A stretch of DNA of 47,699 nucleotides from Treponema sp. UBA7570 (GCA_002477955.1 DLLE01000034.1:25954-73652), one strand, 5' to 3'; positions 6,754 through 16,304 are shown, numbered from the stretch's first letter. Program-made: numbers and translations. Notes: generated by a model not told the origin, from the letters alone.

Positions 6754-9700
6754 ATGTTCGCCAAAAGCAGAACCATCAATCGTCAGTACTTCGGAAAAAA
6801 TATCCAAAACTTTATGGAAATTCCGAACCTTATCGACATTCAGCTTTCATCTTACGAAAGTTTCCTGCAGAAAGAAAAGCTGGATAACAATGAGCCTCTT
6901 GAAAACAAAGGTCTTCAGGAAGTATTTGATTCAACTTTCCCAATCGAAAGTCCAGACGGCAATATGTCGCTGGAATATGAATTTTACAAACTCGAAGAAG
7001 AAAATATTAAGTTTACAGAACTTCAGTGTAAACAGAAAGGATTGACTTATTCTGTTCCATTAAAGGCAAGAATCAACCTTAATTTTAAGGATACAGGCGC
7101 AATTCTTCAGAAAGATATATATATGGGCGATATTCCGCTCATGACAGACCGCGGTACTTTTATCGTAAATGGCGCTGAACGCGTTGTAGTTTCTCAGATC
7201 CACCGTTCGCCAGGTGTAATTTTTAATCACGAAAAAGGCGTTTATTCATCTCGCATTATTCCTTACCGTGGTTCTTGGCTTGAATTTGAAATTGACCAGA
7301 AAAAAGATTTGATTTATGCAAAAATTGACCGCAAAAAGAAAATCTTGGGAACAATTTTCCTCCGCGCACTTGGTTTTTCAACTCGCGAAGAAATCATTGA
7401 CCAGTTCTACGAAACAGAAACAGTAGCTGTTGACGCTGCAAAAAAAGAAGAGCTCGTAGACAAAGTTCTCGCACGTGCCGTAAAAATTAAAAATGAAGAT
7501 GGAGAAGAAAAAATTCTTCTTCGCGCAGGTTCAACTCTTCACATGCACGAAGTTGACGATCTTATTTCTCAGAATGTAAAAGAAATCACAATCATTCTTT
7601 TTGATGCACGTAAAAAGAAAGGCAACAAAGATGAGCACAATCCTTCGCTTGACAGCAGAATGATTATCAACTGTTTTGAACGCGAAGATATGAAGTACAC
7701 AAAAGAAGGCGCTTCTGACGAAGAACCAACTCTTGAAGATGCTCTTACAGCGGTGTTCTCTATTTTAAAACCAGGCGAACCAATGGCTGCCGAAGCTGCA
7801 AAGAACGAACTTGAAGGCATGTTCTTCAACATTCGTCATTATGACCTTGGACGCGTTGGCCGCTATAAGTTGAATAAAAAATTCGACATTTATTCAGAAC
7901 CTGTTGAAACTCATACTCTTGTAAAGAGCGACATCATCAATACGATGAAGCATCTTGTAAAAGTTTACATTGGAAACGAAGTTCTCGATGATATTGACCA
8001 TCTTGGCAACCGTCGTATTCGCTCTGTAGGTGAACTTATGACAAATTCTCTCAAAACAGCATTTGCCCGCATGGAGAGAATTGCAAAAGAACGCATGAGC
8101 TTAAAAGAAACTGAAACAATGAAGCCTCAGGATTTGATTTCGATTAAACCGATTGTGGCTGCAATCAAGGAATTCTTTGGTTCTTCTCAGCTGTCTCAGT
8201 TCATGGATCAGATTAACCCTCTTTCTGAGCTTACTCACAAACGTCGTCTTAATGCTCTTGGTCCTGGCGGTCTTTCCCGTGACCGTGCCGGATTTGAAGT
8301 TCGCGATGTACATTACACTCACTATGGACGCATGTGCCCGATTGAAACTCCTGAAGGCCCAAACATCGGTTTGATTGTTTCTCTTGCTATCTTTACCCGT
8401 GTGAACGAATACGGATTTCTTGAAACACCATACCGCAAAGTCGTTGACGGAAAAGCAACTGACAAAGTTGAATATCTTTCGGCAATGGACGAAGACAGAT
8501 ACTACATCGGTCAGGTTGCTGAAGGCATGAAGGCTGACGGTTCTTTCCCGACAGAAATGGTTTCTTGCCGTCACGTTGGCGATTATACAACTCGCAACGT
8601 AAAAGACATTCAGTACATGGACGTTTCTCCACGTCAGGTTATTTCGGTTTCTGCATCTCTTGTTCCATTCCTTGAACACGATGACGCCAACCGTGCTTTG
8701 ATGGGTTGTAACATGCAGCGTCAGGGCGTTCCACTTTTATTCCCGGAGCCGCCGTTTGTTGGAACTGGTATGGAAGCAAAAGCTGCTTACGATTCTGGTG
8801 TTCTTATTAAGGCAAAACACGATGGCGAAGTTGTTTGGGTAGAAAGCGACCTTATTAAAGTTAAGGTTGACGGTTCTGATAAAATTGATGAATATCCTCT
8901 TCTTAAATATCAAAGAACTAACAACGATACTTGTAACCATCAGCGTCCTACTGTTGAAGTTGGCGAAAAAGTTAAAAAAGGCGATGTTCTTGCTGACGGT
9001 CCGGCAACTTTCAACGGAGAACTTTCTCTCGGCCGCAACCTCCTTGTTGGATTCGTTCCATGGAATGGTTACAACTACGAAGACGCTGTACTTATCAGTC
9101 GCCGCGTAGTAAAAGAAGATATGTATACTTCTATTCATATCAAAGAATTCCAGACAGAAATCCGCGAAACTAAACTTGGTCCAGAAAAAATTACCCGCGA
9201 TGTTCCAAATACATCTGAAAAAATGCTTAACAATTTGGACGCAGAAGGAATTATTCGCATTGGTGCAAAAGTTCGTTCAGGCGACATTCTTGTTGGAAAA
9301 GTTACTCCAAAATCAGAAACAGAAACAACTCCTGAATTCAAGCTTTTGAACTCAATCTTCGGTGAAAAGGCAAAAGAAGTTCGCGATTCTTCATTGCGCG
9401 TTCCACATGGAATTGAAGGCGTAATTATCGATGTTCAGCGTATGAAGAGAACTGAAGGCGATGATTTGAACCCTGGCGTTGATGAAGTTGTAAAAGTTCT
9501 TATTGCAAATAAACGTAAACTTCGCGAAGGCGACAAAATGGCCGGACGTCACGGAAACAAAGGTGTTGTTGCACGTATTCTTCCAGAAGAAGACATGCCG
9601 TACTTGGCAGACGGAACTCCGCTTGATGTTTGTCTTAATCCGCTTGGTGTACCTTCACGTATGAACATTGGTCAGATTATGGAATCTGAGCTTGGAATTG

Positions 9701-10296
9701 TAGGCCGCTACCTCAATCAGTATTTTGAATCTCCAGCTTTCCAGACTCCTTCTCAGGAACAAATTGCTGAAAAACTTATCGAAGCAGGACTTAGTCCGGA
9801 TTGTAAACAGATTGTTCGCGATGGACGCACTGGTGAACCATTTGTAAATCCGATTTTTGTTGGTGTAATCTACTTCCTAAAACTGCATCACCTTGTTGAT
9901 GACAAAATGCACGCTCGTTCAACAGGACCTTATTCACTTGTTACTCAGCAGCCACTTGGTGGTAAAGCTCAGTTTGGTGGTCAGCGTCTTGGAGAAATGG
10001 AAGTTTGGGCGCTTGAGGCTTATGGCGCTGCAAACACATTGCAGGAAATGATGACGATTAAGTCTGACGATATGAATGGACGTTCAAAAGTTTACGAATC
10101 AATCGTAAAAGGTGACCCGACGGCAGCAGCTGGTGTTCCAGAATCATTTAACGTAATGGTACAGGAACTTCGCGGTCTTGCTTTGGACTTTAAAATTTAT
10201 GACGCAAAGGGAAAGAGAATTGCCCTTACCGAACGCGACCAGGAACTGATTGACAAGGCAAGTTCTGGTTTCGAAAAGGAGAATGAAGATGCGTGA
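6754..10296 (+). CDS. rpoB: RNA polymerase subunit beta
   Basis: The 1180-residue protein is the catalytic partner of RpoC. The rifampicin-binding region is intact from FFGSSQLSQFMDQINPLSE onward. By alignment with E. coli (offset 31), D516 is D485 and H526 is H495, but S531 is asparagine (N500, codon AAT at 8251). Asparagine at this position is known in spirochaetes and linked to natural rifampicin resistance. Position 518 (E. coli Asn) is isoleucine, I487. The protein lacks the large lineage-specific inserts of enterobacterial RpoB. A TAGGAG ribosome-binding site precedes the ATG, and the 3' end overlaps rpoC by 8 bases. Confidence 0.99.
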   Translation: MFAKSRTINRQYFGKNIQNFMEIPNLIDIQLSSYESFLQKEKLDNNEPLENKGLQEVFDSTFPIESPDGNMSLEYEFYKLEEENIKFTELQCKQKGLTYSVPLKARINLNFKDTGAILQKDIYMGDIPLMTDRGTFIVNGAERVVVSQIHRSPGVIFNHEKGVYSSRIIPYRGSWLEFEIDQKKDLIYAKIDRKKKILGTIFLRALGFSTREEIIDQFYETETVAVDAAKKEELVDKVLARAVKIKNEDGEEKILLRAGSTLHMHEVDDLISQNVKEITIILFDARKKKGNKDEHNPSLDSRMIINCFEREDMKYTKEGASDEEPTLEDALTAVFSILKPGEPMAAEAAKNELEGMFFNIRHYDLGRVGRYKLNKKFDIYSEPVETHTLVKSDIINTMKHLVKVYIGNEVLDDIDHLGNRRIRSVGELMTNSLKTAFARMERIAKERMSLKETETMKPQDLISIKPIVAAIKEFFGSSQLSQFMDQINPLSELTHKRRLNALGPGGLSRDRAGFEVRDVHYTHYGRMCPIETPEGPNIGLIVSLAIFTRVNEYGFLETPYRKVVDGKATDKVEYLSAMDEDRYYIGQVAEGMKADGSFPTEMVSCRHVGDYTTRNVKDIQYMDVSPRQVISVSASLVPFLEHDDANRALMGCNMQRQGVPLLFPEPPFVGTGMEAKAAYDSGVLIKAKHDGEVVWVESDLIKVKVDGSDKIDEYPLLKYQRTNNDTCNHQRPTVEVGEKVKKGDVLADGPATFNGELSLGRNLLVGFVPWNGYNYEDAVLISRRVVKEDMYTSIHIKEFQTEIRETKLGPEKITRDVPNTSEKMLNNLDAEGIIRIGAKVRSGDILVGKVTPKSETETTPEFKLLNSIFGEKAKEVRDSSLRVPHGIEGVIIDVQRMKRTEGDDLNPGVDEVVKVLIANKRKLREGDKMAGRHGNKGVVARILPEEDMPYLADGTPLDVCLNPLGVPSRMNIGQIMESELGIVGRYLNQYFESPAFQTPSQEQIAEKLIEAGLSPDCKQIVRDGRTGEPFVNPIFVGVIYFLKLHHLVDDKMHARSTGPYSLVTQQPLGGKAQFGGQRLGEMEVWALEAYGAANTLQEMMTIKSDDMNGRSKVYESIVKGDPTAAAGVPESFNVMVQELRGLALDFKIYDAKGKRIALTERDQELIDKASSGFEKENEDA

Positions 10297-13200
10297 TATT
10301 CAAGATTTTGATTCAATAAAAATAAAGCTCGCCAGCCCGGACGATATCCGCAGCTGGTCTTATGGTGAAGTAAAAAAGCCGGAAACAATCAATTATCGTA
10401 CTCTCAGACCAGAGAAAGACGGACTTTTCTGTGAACGCATTTTCGGAACTACAAAGGAATGGGAATGTTACTGCGGAAAATTTAAGTCAATTCGCTACAA
10501 GGGCGTAATCTGCGACCGTTGCGGTGTTGAAGTTACTCACTTTAAGGTTCGCCGTGAACGCACTGGCCATATTGAGCTTGCTGCGCCGGTAAGCCATATT
10601 TGGTACTATCGCTCTGTTCCAAGCCGCATGGGACTTTTGCTTAATATGCAGGTTGCCCAGCTTCGTTCGGTTCTTTATTACGAAAAATATATTGTAATTG
10701 ATCCGGGCGACACAGAGCTCAAGAAAGGTCAGCTTCTTTCGGAAGATGAATACAACGAAGATGTTGAGCGCTATGGACAGGAATTCACAGCGGGAATGGG
10801 CGCAGAAGCAATTAAAACAATGCTCGAAAACCTTAATCTTGATGAGCTTGCTGCTGAGCTCCGCGAAAAAATGCGCGAAAAGGGAACAAAAACAGACAAG
10901 CGCCTTCTCAAACGCATTCAGATTGTTGAAGATTTCCGTTCTTCAGGAAACAAAGCTTCTTGGATGATTTTGGACGTTATTCCAGTAATTCCGCCTGATC
11001 TTCGTCCTATGGTTCAGCTTGATGGCGGACGTTTTGCAACATCAGACTTGAACGATCTTTATCGCCGTGTAATCAACCGCAATAACCGTCTTAAAAGACT
11101 TATGCAGCTTTCGGCTCCGGATATTATCATCCGCAACGAAAAACGTATGCTTCAGGAAGCAGTTGATGCTTTGTTTGACAATTCAAAACGCAAGCGGGTT
11201 GTAAAAGGCGCTTCAAACAGACCTCTCAAATCAATCAGCGATATGCTTAAAGGTAAACAGGGACGTTTCCGTCAGAACCTTCTTGGTAAGCGCGTAGACT
11301 ACTCTGGCCGTTCGGTAATCGTTGTTGGTCCGGAACTTAAGCTTTGGCAGTGCGGTCTTCCGACAAAAATGGCTCTTGAATTGTTCAAGCCATTTATAAT
11401 GAAGAAACTTGTTGATAAGGACATTGTTCTCAACATCAAAAAAGCAAAAACTCTTGTTGAACAGGAAGCTCCTGAAGTATATGCGATTCTTGATGAAGTA
11501 GTACGCGAACATCCTGTAATGCTTAACCGTGCTCCTACTTTGCACCGTCTTGGTATTCAGGCATTTGAACCTGTCCTTGTTGAAGGAAAGGCACTCAAGC
11601 TTCATCCTCTCGCATGTAAGGCTTTTAACGCCGACTTCGACGGAGACCAGATGGCTATTCACGTTCCTCTTACACAGGCTGCTCAGATGGAATGTTGGAC
11701 TTTGATGCTTTCTGCGCGCAACCTTCTTGACCCTGCAAACGGAAATACAATTGTTTATCCATCGCAGGATATGGTTCTTGGTATTTACTATATGACTTCA
11801 GTAAAACCAAATGCAAAGGGAACAGGAAAACGCTTCTCAAATGATGATGAAGTTACAATGGCTGCAGAAGACGGATATATCGAATGGAATGCCGAAATTA
11901 AGGTGCCAGCACCGATAGATTCGTTTAACGGCGACTTTAAACAGGGTGATTTAATCACAACTACAGCAGGACGTATTCGTTTTAACGCGGAAATGCCTGA
12001 CGGTGTAGGATTTGTAAACCAGCGCATGGGCGACAAAGATCTTCGCAAGATGATTGAAAAAGTTTATCACACGAAGGGCGCATGGCTTACAATTCAGATG
12101 CTTGATGCCGTAAAGGCATGCGGTTATCACAACGCAACATTCTTTGGTGCAACTCTTTCTATGGAAGATATTCTTATTCCAGAAGAAAAGAAACCGATGG
12201 TTGACGAAGCAAATAAACAGGTTGAAGAAATTGTTGGCCAGTATTCTCGCGGTGTAATTACAGCAGATGAACGCTACAATAAAGTAACTGATATTTGGGC
12301 TCGTACAAACGAAAAATTGACAGAAATCATGTACGACAAGCTTCAGAAAGACAAGAACGGATTCAACACAATCTATATGATGGCTGATTCCGGTGCCCGC
12401 GGTTCTAAAAAACAGATTTCTCAGCTGGCTGCAATGCGTGGCTTGATGGCTAAACCTAACGGCGACATCATTGAATTGCCTGTAAAATCAAACTTCCGCG
12501 AAGGTCTTTCGGTTATTGAATACTTTATTTCTTCAAATGGTGCCCGCAAAGGTCTTACAGATACTGCGCTTAAGACAGCCGATGCCGGTTACATGACCCG
12601 TCGTCTTGTTGATGTTGCTCAGGATGTTGTTGTTAATCTTGAAGACTGCGGAACAATCAACGGTATTGAATATTCTGCAATCAAAAATGGAGACGAAATT
12701 CTTACTCCGCTTTCAAAGAGAATTGCAGGTCATTTCTCTATTGAGCGTGTAATTCATCCTGTAACTGGAGAAGTTCTTTGCGAATCAAATGAATATATTA
12801 CAGATGAACTTGCTAAGAAAATCGAAGATGCTGGTGTCGAAAAAGTAAAGCTCAGAACTGTTCTTACTTGTGAAGCTGAACATGGCGTATGTGTAAAATG
12901 TTATGGCAAAAATCTTGCCCGTAACAAACTTGTTGAAATCGGTGAAGCTGTCGGTGTTATCGCTGCTCAGTCAATCGGTCAGCCAGGTACACAGCTTACA
13001 ATGCGTACATTCCATGTTGGTGGCACAGCCTCTAAGGAAACAGAAGACAACAAGATTGTTCTTCCTTACGATGTTCTTATCGGAACAGTTGCCGGAACTC
13101 ATGTTGTTACAGACGACGGACATTGGTTGTTTACTCGTAAAGGCAGCATGATGGCGACCCGTCTTATCGACACTCTCAATGTTGAGTCGGGAGATAAGGT

Positions 13201-14554
13201 TGTTGTTGAAGATGAAGCACGCGTTCTTAAGGGAACAGTTCTTGTTGAAAAGAAATCTGGAAATATTACTGCTAAAGAAAACGGACACATCATTATTAAA
13301 GACGGTGTAGTTTATCTTGCAAGTAATGAACAGAAAGTTGAAATTAGCAACGGTTCAACAATTATGGTAAAAGAAGGTGACATCGTTAAGAGTGGCGATG
13401 TTATCGGTACATTCGACCCATTCTCTGAACCAATTATTGCTGAAGTAAGCGGATATATTCACTTTGACGATGTAATTCTCGGTCAGACACTTGAAGAAAT
13501 TGTCGATGTAAACTCAGGAAAAACAGAGCGCCGTATCAGTGATTTGCACTTGGATGTAAAGCAGCCTCGTATTCTTATTACAGACGAAGTTGGAAATGAG
13601 CTTGGTTCATATTACTTGCCAGCGGGCGCTGTTCTTCGTGTAGAAGACAAGCAGCAGATTGAAGCAGGTAAAACTCTTGCAAGCATGCCGGTTGCCGCTG
13701 CAAAAACAAACGATATTACTGGTGGTCTTCCTCGTGTATCAGAATTGTTCGAAGCAAGAAAACCAAAAATTCCTTGCGTTCTCGCACAGATTTCTGGAAC
13801 TGTTAAGTTCAAGGGAATTACTAAAGGTAAACGTGTTATTGTTGTAGAAGATGAATACGGAAAACAGTTTGAACATGTTGTTCCAATGACACGCCGTCTG
13901 TTTGTTCGTGATGGAGATCAGGTAGTTGCAGGTGAGCAGCTTTGTGACGGTGCGGCAAGTGCTCATGATATTCTTGCGATTCTCGGTGAAAATGCGCTGA
14001 TGGATTACCTTATGAATGAAATTCAGGGCGTATACTCTGCACAGGGTGTAACAATTGCCGACAAACATATTGGTGTAATTGTTCGTCAGATGCTTCGCAA
14101 GGTTGAAATTGTGTCTGTTGGAGATACAAAATTTATTTATGGGCAGCAGGTTGATAAATACCACTTCCGCGAAGAGAATAGGCGTATCATTGCAGAGGGC
14201 GGTCAGCCGGCAGTTGCACGTCCAATGTTCCAAGGTATTACAAAGGCTGCTCTTGCAACAGACTCTTTTGTATCTGCATGTTCGTTCCAGGAAACAACCC
14301 GTGTTCTTACGAACGCTGCAATAAAAGGCGAAGAAGACCATCTCCGCGGTTTGAAAGAAAATGTAATTATAGGCCACAGGATTCCTGCTGGAACTGGTAT
14401 TAAAGATTACAGGAACATAAAACTGTTTGATGGTTCTGATAACGACCTTGATGTTCAGATGGAAGAAGTTTTGGAACGCCGTCGTCTTGAACAGGAACGC
14501 GAAAAAGAAGCTGCGTATCCTCCTATCAATGACAGTGCTTCTGAAGAAGACTAG
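10289..14554 (+). CDS. rpoC: RNA polymerase subunit beta'
   Basis: I place the start at 10289 (MRDIQDFDSIKIKLASP) because AGGAG at 10277-10281 is 7 nt upstream. The ATG at 10283 is too close to it, and longer frames run back inside rpoB. This gives 1421 residues. The first zinc site is C60/C62/C75/C78, the catalytic magnesium loop NADFDGDQM is at 447-455, and the second zinc site is C787/C861/C868/C871. All key residues are present. The start overlaps the rpoB stop, so the two large subunits are translationally coupled. Confidence 0.98.
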   Translation: MRDIQDFDSIKIKLASPDDIRSWSYGEVKKPETINYRTLRPEKDGLFCERIFGTTKEWECYCGKFKSIRYKGVICDRCGVEVTHFKVRRERTGHIELAAPVSHIWYYRSVPSRMGLLLNMQVAQLRSVLYYEKYIVIDPGDTELKKGQLLSEDEYNEDVERYGQEFTAGMGAEAIKTMLENLNLDELAAELREKMREKGTKTDKRLLKRIQIVEDFRSSGNKASWMILDVIPVIPPDLRPMVQLDGGRFATSDLNDLYRRVINRNNRLKRLMQLSAPDIIIRNEKRMLQEAVDALFDNSKRKRVVKGASNRPLKSISDMLKGKQGRFRQNLLGKRVDYSGRSVIVVGPELKLWQCGLPTKMALELFKPFIMKKLVDKDIVLNIKKAKTLVEQEAPEVYAILDEVVREHPVMLNRAPTLHRLGIQAFEPVLVEGKALKLHPLACKAFNADFDGDQMAIHVPLTQAAQMECWTLMLSARNLLDPANGNTIVYPSQDMVLGIYYMTSVKPNAKGTGKRFSNDDEVTMAAEDGYIEWNAEIKVPAPIDSFNGDFKQGDLITTTAGRIRFNAEMPDGVGFVNQRMGDKDLRKMIEKVYHTKGAWLTIQMLDAVKACGYHNATFFGATLSMEDILIPEEKKPMVDEANKQVEEIVGQYSRGVITADERYNKVTDIWARTNEKLTEIMYDKLQKDKNGFNTIYMMADSGARGSKKQISQLAAMRGLMAKPNGDIIELPVKSNFREGLSVIEYFISSNGARKGLTDTALKTADAGYMTRRLVDVAQDVVVNLEDCGTINGIEYSAIKNGDEILTPLSKRIAGHFSIERVIHPVTGEVLCESNEYITDELAKKIEDAGVEKVKLRTVLTCEAEHGVCVKCYGKNLARNKLVEIGEAVGVIAAQSIGQPGTQLTMRTFHVGGTASKETEDNKIVLPYDVLIGTVAGTHVVTDDGHWLFTRKGSMMATRLIDTLNVESGDKVVVEDEARVLKGTVLVEKKSGNITAKENGHIIIKDGVVYLASNEQKVEISNGSTIMVKEGDIVKSGDVIGTFDPFSEPIIAEVSGYIHFDDVILGQTLEEIVDVNSGKTERRISDLHLDVKQPRILITDEVGNELGSYYLPAGAVLRVEDKQQIEAGKTLASMPVAAAKTNDITGGLPRVSELFEARKPKIPCVLAQISGTVKFKGITKGKRVIVVEDEYGKQFEHVVPMTRRLFVRDGDQVVAGEQLCDGAASAHDILAILGENALMDYLMNEIQGVYSAQGVTIADKHIGVIVRQMLRKVEIVSVGDTKFIYGQQVDKYHFREENRRIIAEGGQPAVARPMFQGITKAALATDSFVSACSFQETTRVLTNAAIKGEEDHLRGLKENVIIGHRIPAGTGIKDYRNIKLFDGSDNDLDVQMEEVLERRRLEQEREKEAAYPPINDSASEED

Positions 14555-14559
14555 TCATC

Positions 14560-14606
14560 ATCAAAATCCAGTGAATTTTTTTTGAATAAATTTGCTGGAT
14601 TTTGAT
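14560..14606 (+). other. 12-bp inverted repeat between rpoC and rpsL
   Basis: ATCAAAATCCAG (14560-14571) is perfectly complementary to CTGGATTTTGAT (14595-14606), with a 23-nt loop that itself contains eight T residues. It begins 5 bases after the rpoC stop and ends 9 bases before the -35 of the rpsL promoter. There is no U-run after the stem, so it is either an unusual terminator, a messenger 3' end structure, or an operator. Confidence 0.55.
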
Positions 14607-14615
14607 AAAATTCAG

Positions 14616-14645
14616 TTGACCGATAGTTAAAAAATTCGGTATGAT
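14616..14645 (+). promoter_or_regulatory. promoter before rpsL
   Basis: TTGACC (14616-14621) and TATGAT (14640-14645) are separated by 18 nt, a strong sigma-70 type match. The inferred start gives a leader of roughly 75 nt, which contains a hairpin CTATACTT/AAGTGTAG near 14654-14672 and the direct repeat GACCGG before the TAGGAG ribosome-binding site. Confidence 0.75.
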
Positions 14646-14728
14646 TGAATACCCTATACTTTTAAAGTGTAGTTTTGTTTGTTATTTTGACCGGGGTGCT
14701 GACCGGCATACAAATAGGAGATTAGGCG

Positions 14729-15103
14729 ATGCCTACAATTAATCAATTGATTCGTAAGGGTAGACAGGCACTTGCAAACCAGACTAAAGCTCCCGCACTT
14801 GAGTCTTGTCCACAGAAACGTGGCGTTTGCACTCGTGTAATGACTGTTACACCAAAAAAACCAAACTCAGCTCTCCGCAAGGTAGCTCGTGTTCGTTTGT
14901 CAAATGGAATTGAAGTTACTGCATATATTCCAGGTATTGGACATAATTTGCAGGAACACTCAGTTGTTCTTATCCGTGGTGGCCGTGTAAAGGATCTTCC
15001 GGGTGTACGCTACCACATTATCCGCGGTACAAAAGATACTCTTGGTGTAGAAGGACGCAAACGCGGTCGTTCTAAGTACGGTGCTAAGAGACCTAAGGCA
15101 TAA
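14729..15103 (+). CDS. rpsL: ribosomal protein S12 (uS12)
   Basis: The 124-residue decoding-centre protein contains the conserved TPKKPNSALRKVARV and GGRVKDLPGVRYH loops. The lysines that are changed in streptomycin-resistant mutants are both wild type. An ATAGGAGATTAG ribosome-binding region precedes the ATG. It is followed by rpsG after 19 nt; the str-operon gene fusA is not here. Confidence 0.98.
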   Translation: MPTINQLIRKGRQALANQTKAPALESCPQKRGVCTRVMTVTPKKPNSALRKVARVRLSNGIEVTAYIPGIGHNLQEHSVVLIRGGRVKDLPGVRYHIIRGTKDTLGVEGRKRGRSKYGAKRPKA

Positions 15104-15122
15104 TATTTAAAGGAGAATTACT

Positions 15123-15593
15123 ATGGGAAGACATAAGAAATCAGTAAATCGTCCTATTATGCCAGACGCAAAATACAACAGCCCTGTTGTAACAAAATTT
15201 GTTTCACGCATGATGTTGGATGGAAAAAAACAGACTTGTACAAAAATCGTCTATGAAGCAATGGACAAACTTAAGGCAAAAACAAATCAGGATCCTCTTG
15301 AAGTATTCATGAAAGCTCTTGAAAATGTAAAACCATTGGTAGAAGTAAAGTCTCGCCGTGTTGGTGGTGCAACTTATCAGGTTCCGATGGAAATCAGAGA
15401 TTCTCGTCGCGAAGCTTTGGCTATGCGCTGGATTATTGGCGCAGCTCGCAGCAGAAGCGGTCACGGAATGGCAGAAACTTTGGCTTCAGAACTTTTTGAT
15501 GCATTCAACAATACTGGTTCTGCATATAAAAAGAAGGAAGATGTGCACAAGATGGCAGAAGCAAACAAAGCATTTGCTCACTATCGCTGGTAG
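15123..15593 (+). CDS. rpsG: ribosomal protein S7 (uS7)
   Basis: The 156-residue protein organises the head of the small subunit. It starts GRHKKSVNRP and ends with the typical AFAHYRW. An AAGGAG ribosome-binding site lies about 7 nt before the ATG. A strong intrinsic terminator follows 17 nt after the stop, so rpsL-rpsG form a two-gene unit separated from tuf. Confidence 0.98.
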   Translation: MGRHKKSVNRPIMPDAKYNSPVVTKFVSRMMLDGKKQTCTKIVYEAMDKLKAKTNQDPLEVFMKALENVKPLVEVKSRRVGGATYQVPMEIRDSRREALAMRWIIGAARSRSGHGMAETLASELFDAFNNTGSAYKKKEDVHKMAEANKAFAHYRW

Positions 15594-15609
15594 TATTATT
15601 CTTGATAAA

Positions 15610-15643
15610 GGCCTGTCTGTAAAATCTGGCAGGTCTTTTTTTT
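15610..15643 (+). terminator. intrinsic terminator after rpsG
   Basis: GGCCTGTC (from 15610) pairs with GGCAGGTC (ending 15635), giving 8 base pairs with two G-U pairs and a 10-nt loop. Eight T residues follow (15636-15643). It is a strong rho-independent terminator closing the rpsL-rpsG unit. Confidence 0.85.
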
Positions 15644-15649
15644 ATTTGG

Positions 15650-15733
15650 GTGGCTTTTTGCTGTGCAAAAATCGAGCTTTTCGGGGTTGTCATTCCTTCG
15701 GAACGGCTTCGCCGCCCCTGCAATCTCTGCCAC
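15650..15733 (-). repeat. structured intergenic element, copy A
   Basis: The fold is clearest on the minus strand. The outermost stem is GTGGC/GCCAC (15729-15733 with 15650-15654) and the inner closing stem is GGGG/CCCC (15715-15718 with 15683-15686). Inside are hairpins CGGC-gaa-GCCG and TTCC-gaa-GGAA, and near the end is a TTTTTGC-tgt-GCAAAAA hairpin. A 24-base block (15702-15725) is identical to one in copy B. On the plus strand it directly follows the rpsG terminator, so it is the one copy whose best-matching orientation opposes the upstream gene; the fold itself is nearly symmetrical. Confidence 0.75.
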
Positions 15734-15839
15734 GAAAAAAATGGCATGTTGTTTTGTTAAGCTAAAGTTTTCCATGATGAAACTCTGCTTTTTTTTTCTT
15801 AATTTTATGCAAAATATCAAATTATTTTACTTTTAAGTA

Positions 15840-15868
15840 TTGAAATTATTTATAAAAAAATATATAAA
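15840..15868 (+). promoter_or_regulatory. probable tuf promoter
   Basis: TTGAAA (15840-15845) and TATAAA (15863-15868) are spaced by exactly 17 nt in an AT-rich stretch. It is the best match in the rpsG-tuf gap. If used, it gives an untranslated tuf leader of about 430 nt. Confidence 0.6.
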
Positions 15869-15974
15869 TATAAAACAGTCTGAATAGATATATTTAGATT
15901 AAGGGTTCTTTGAATTTTTCAGACAGACTTCAATTTTTTTATTAAGTCTGACTTAAGCCGTAAAGTTAATTGCT

Positions 15975-16073
15975 ATGCAATTTTCAGGCTGGGTAGCCCT
16001 AGAAGCAAAGTCTAGCGGTTTTTCTGAGGCAGACAATCCTTTGTTTGTCGGTAATTCTGAACGCCAGACTTAA
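15975..16073 (+). CDS. possible 32-residue small ORF in the tuf leader
   Basis: An ATG at 15975 opens a 32-codon frame (starting MQFSGWVALEAKSSGF) that ends with TAA at 16071-16073. No Shine-Dalgarno sequence precedes the ATG, and the frame overlaps the palindromes of the leader. It could be a leader peptide, or just an open stretch in a structured RNA. No family is recognised and the call is weak. Confidence 0.2.
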   Translation: MQFSGWVALEAKSSGFSEADNPLFVGNSERQT

Positions 16074-16304
16074 TTATTTGGATTTTAATCTGATGATGAC
16101 AGGTGGTGTCGGAAAAATTCTTCGAAAATATGGAGAATTGCTTTTTTGTAACAACTTTTCATAAATCAGATAAAAATAAAATAGTGTGTATGCGAATGTG
16201 CTGTTTTCTGTACGAAAATGGTTCCATTCTGGCTTAAAGTGCATCACATAAATCATCTTTTTTAAGCCGGATAAAAGAAAGATAATTCGGCAAAGGAGAA
16301 AAAC

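Larger units (their letters stand above)
15594..16304 (+). other. 711-bp non-coding region between rpsG and tuf
   Basis: It holds, in order, the rpsG terminator, a structured repeat (copy A), an AT-rich stretch with the probable tuf promoter, and a long leader. The leader has a perfect 15-nt palindrome TTAAGTC-T-GACTTAA (15942-15956), AATTGC-tat-GCAATT (15968-15982), GGCT/AGCC and CTAGA/TCTAG stems, and an AU-rich hairpin AATTCT/AGAATT followed by six T residues (16116-16147). There is no fusA and no convincing long gene on either strand. Confidence 0.7.

Noticed and set aside
10250..10288. Longer N-terminus for RpoC beginning inside rpoB
   Set aside because: The family starts at MRDIQDFDSIKI, and an AGGAG at the right distance supports 10289.
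13739..14377. 212-residue open frame on the minus strand inside rpoC
   Set aside because: It is an antisense frame in a highly conserved gene, with no ribosome-binding site or recognisable domain.
15650..15733. GC-rich block after rpsG read as a tRNA or known small RNA
   Set aside because: No cloverleaf, SRP, RNase P or tmRNA motif fits; its match with copy B shows it is a dispersed element.
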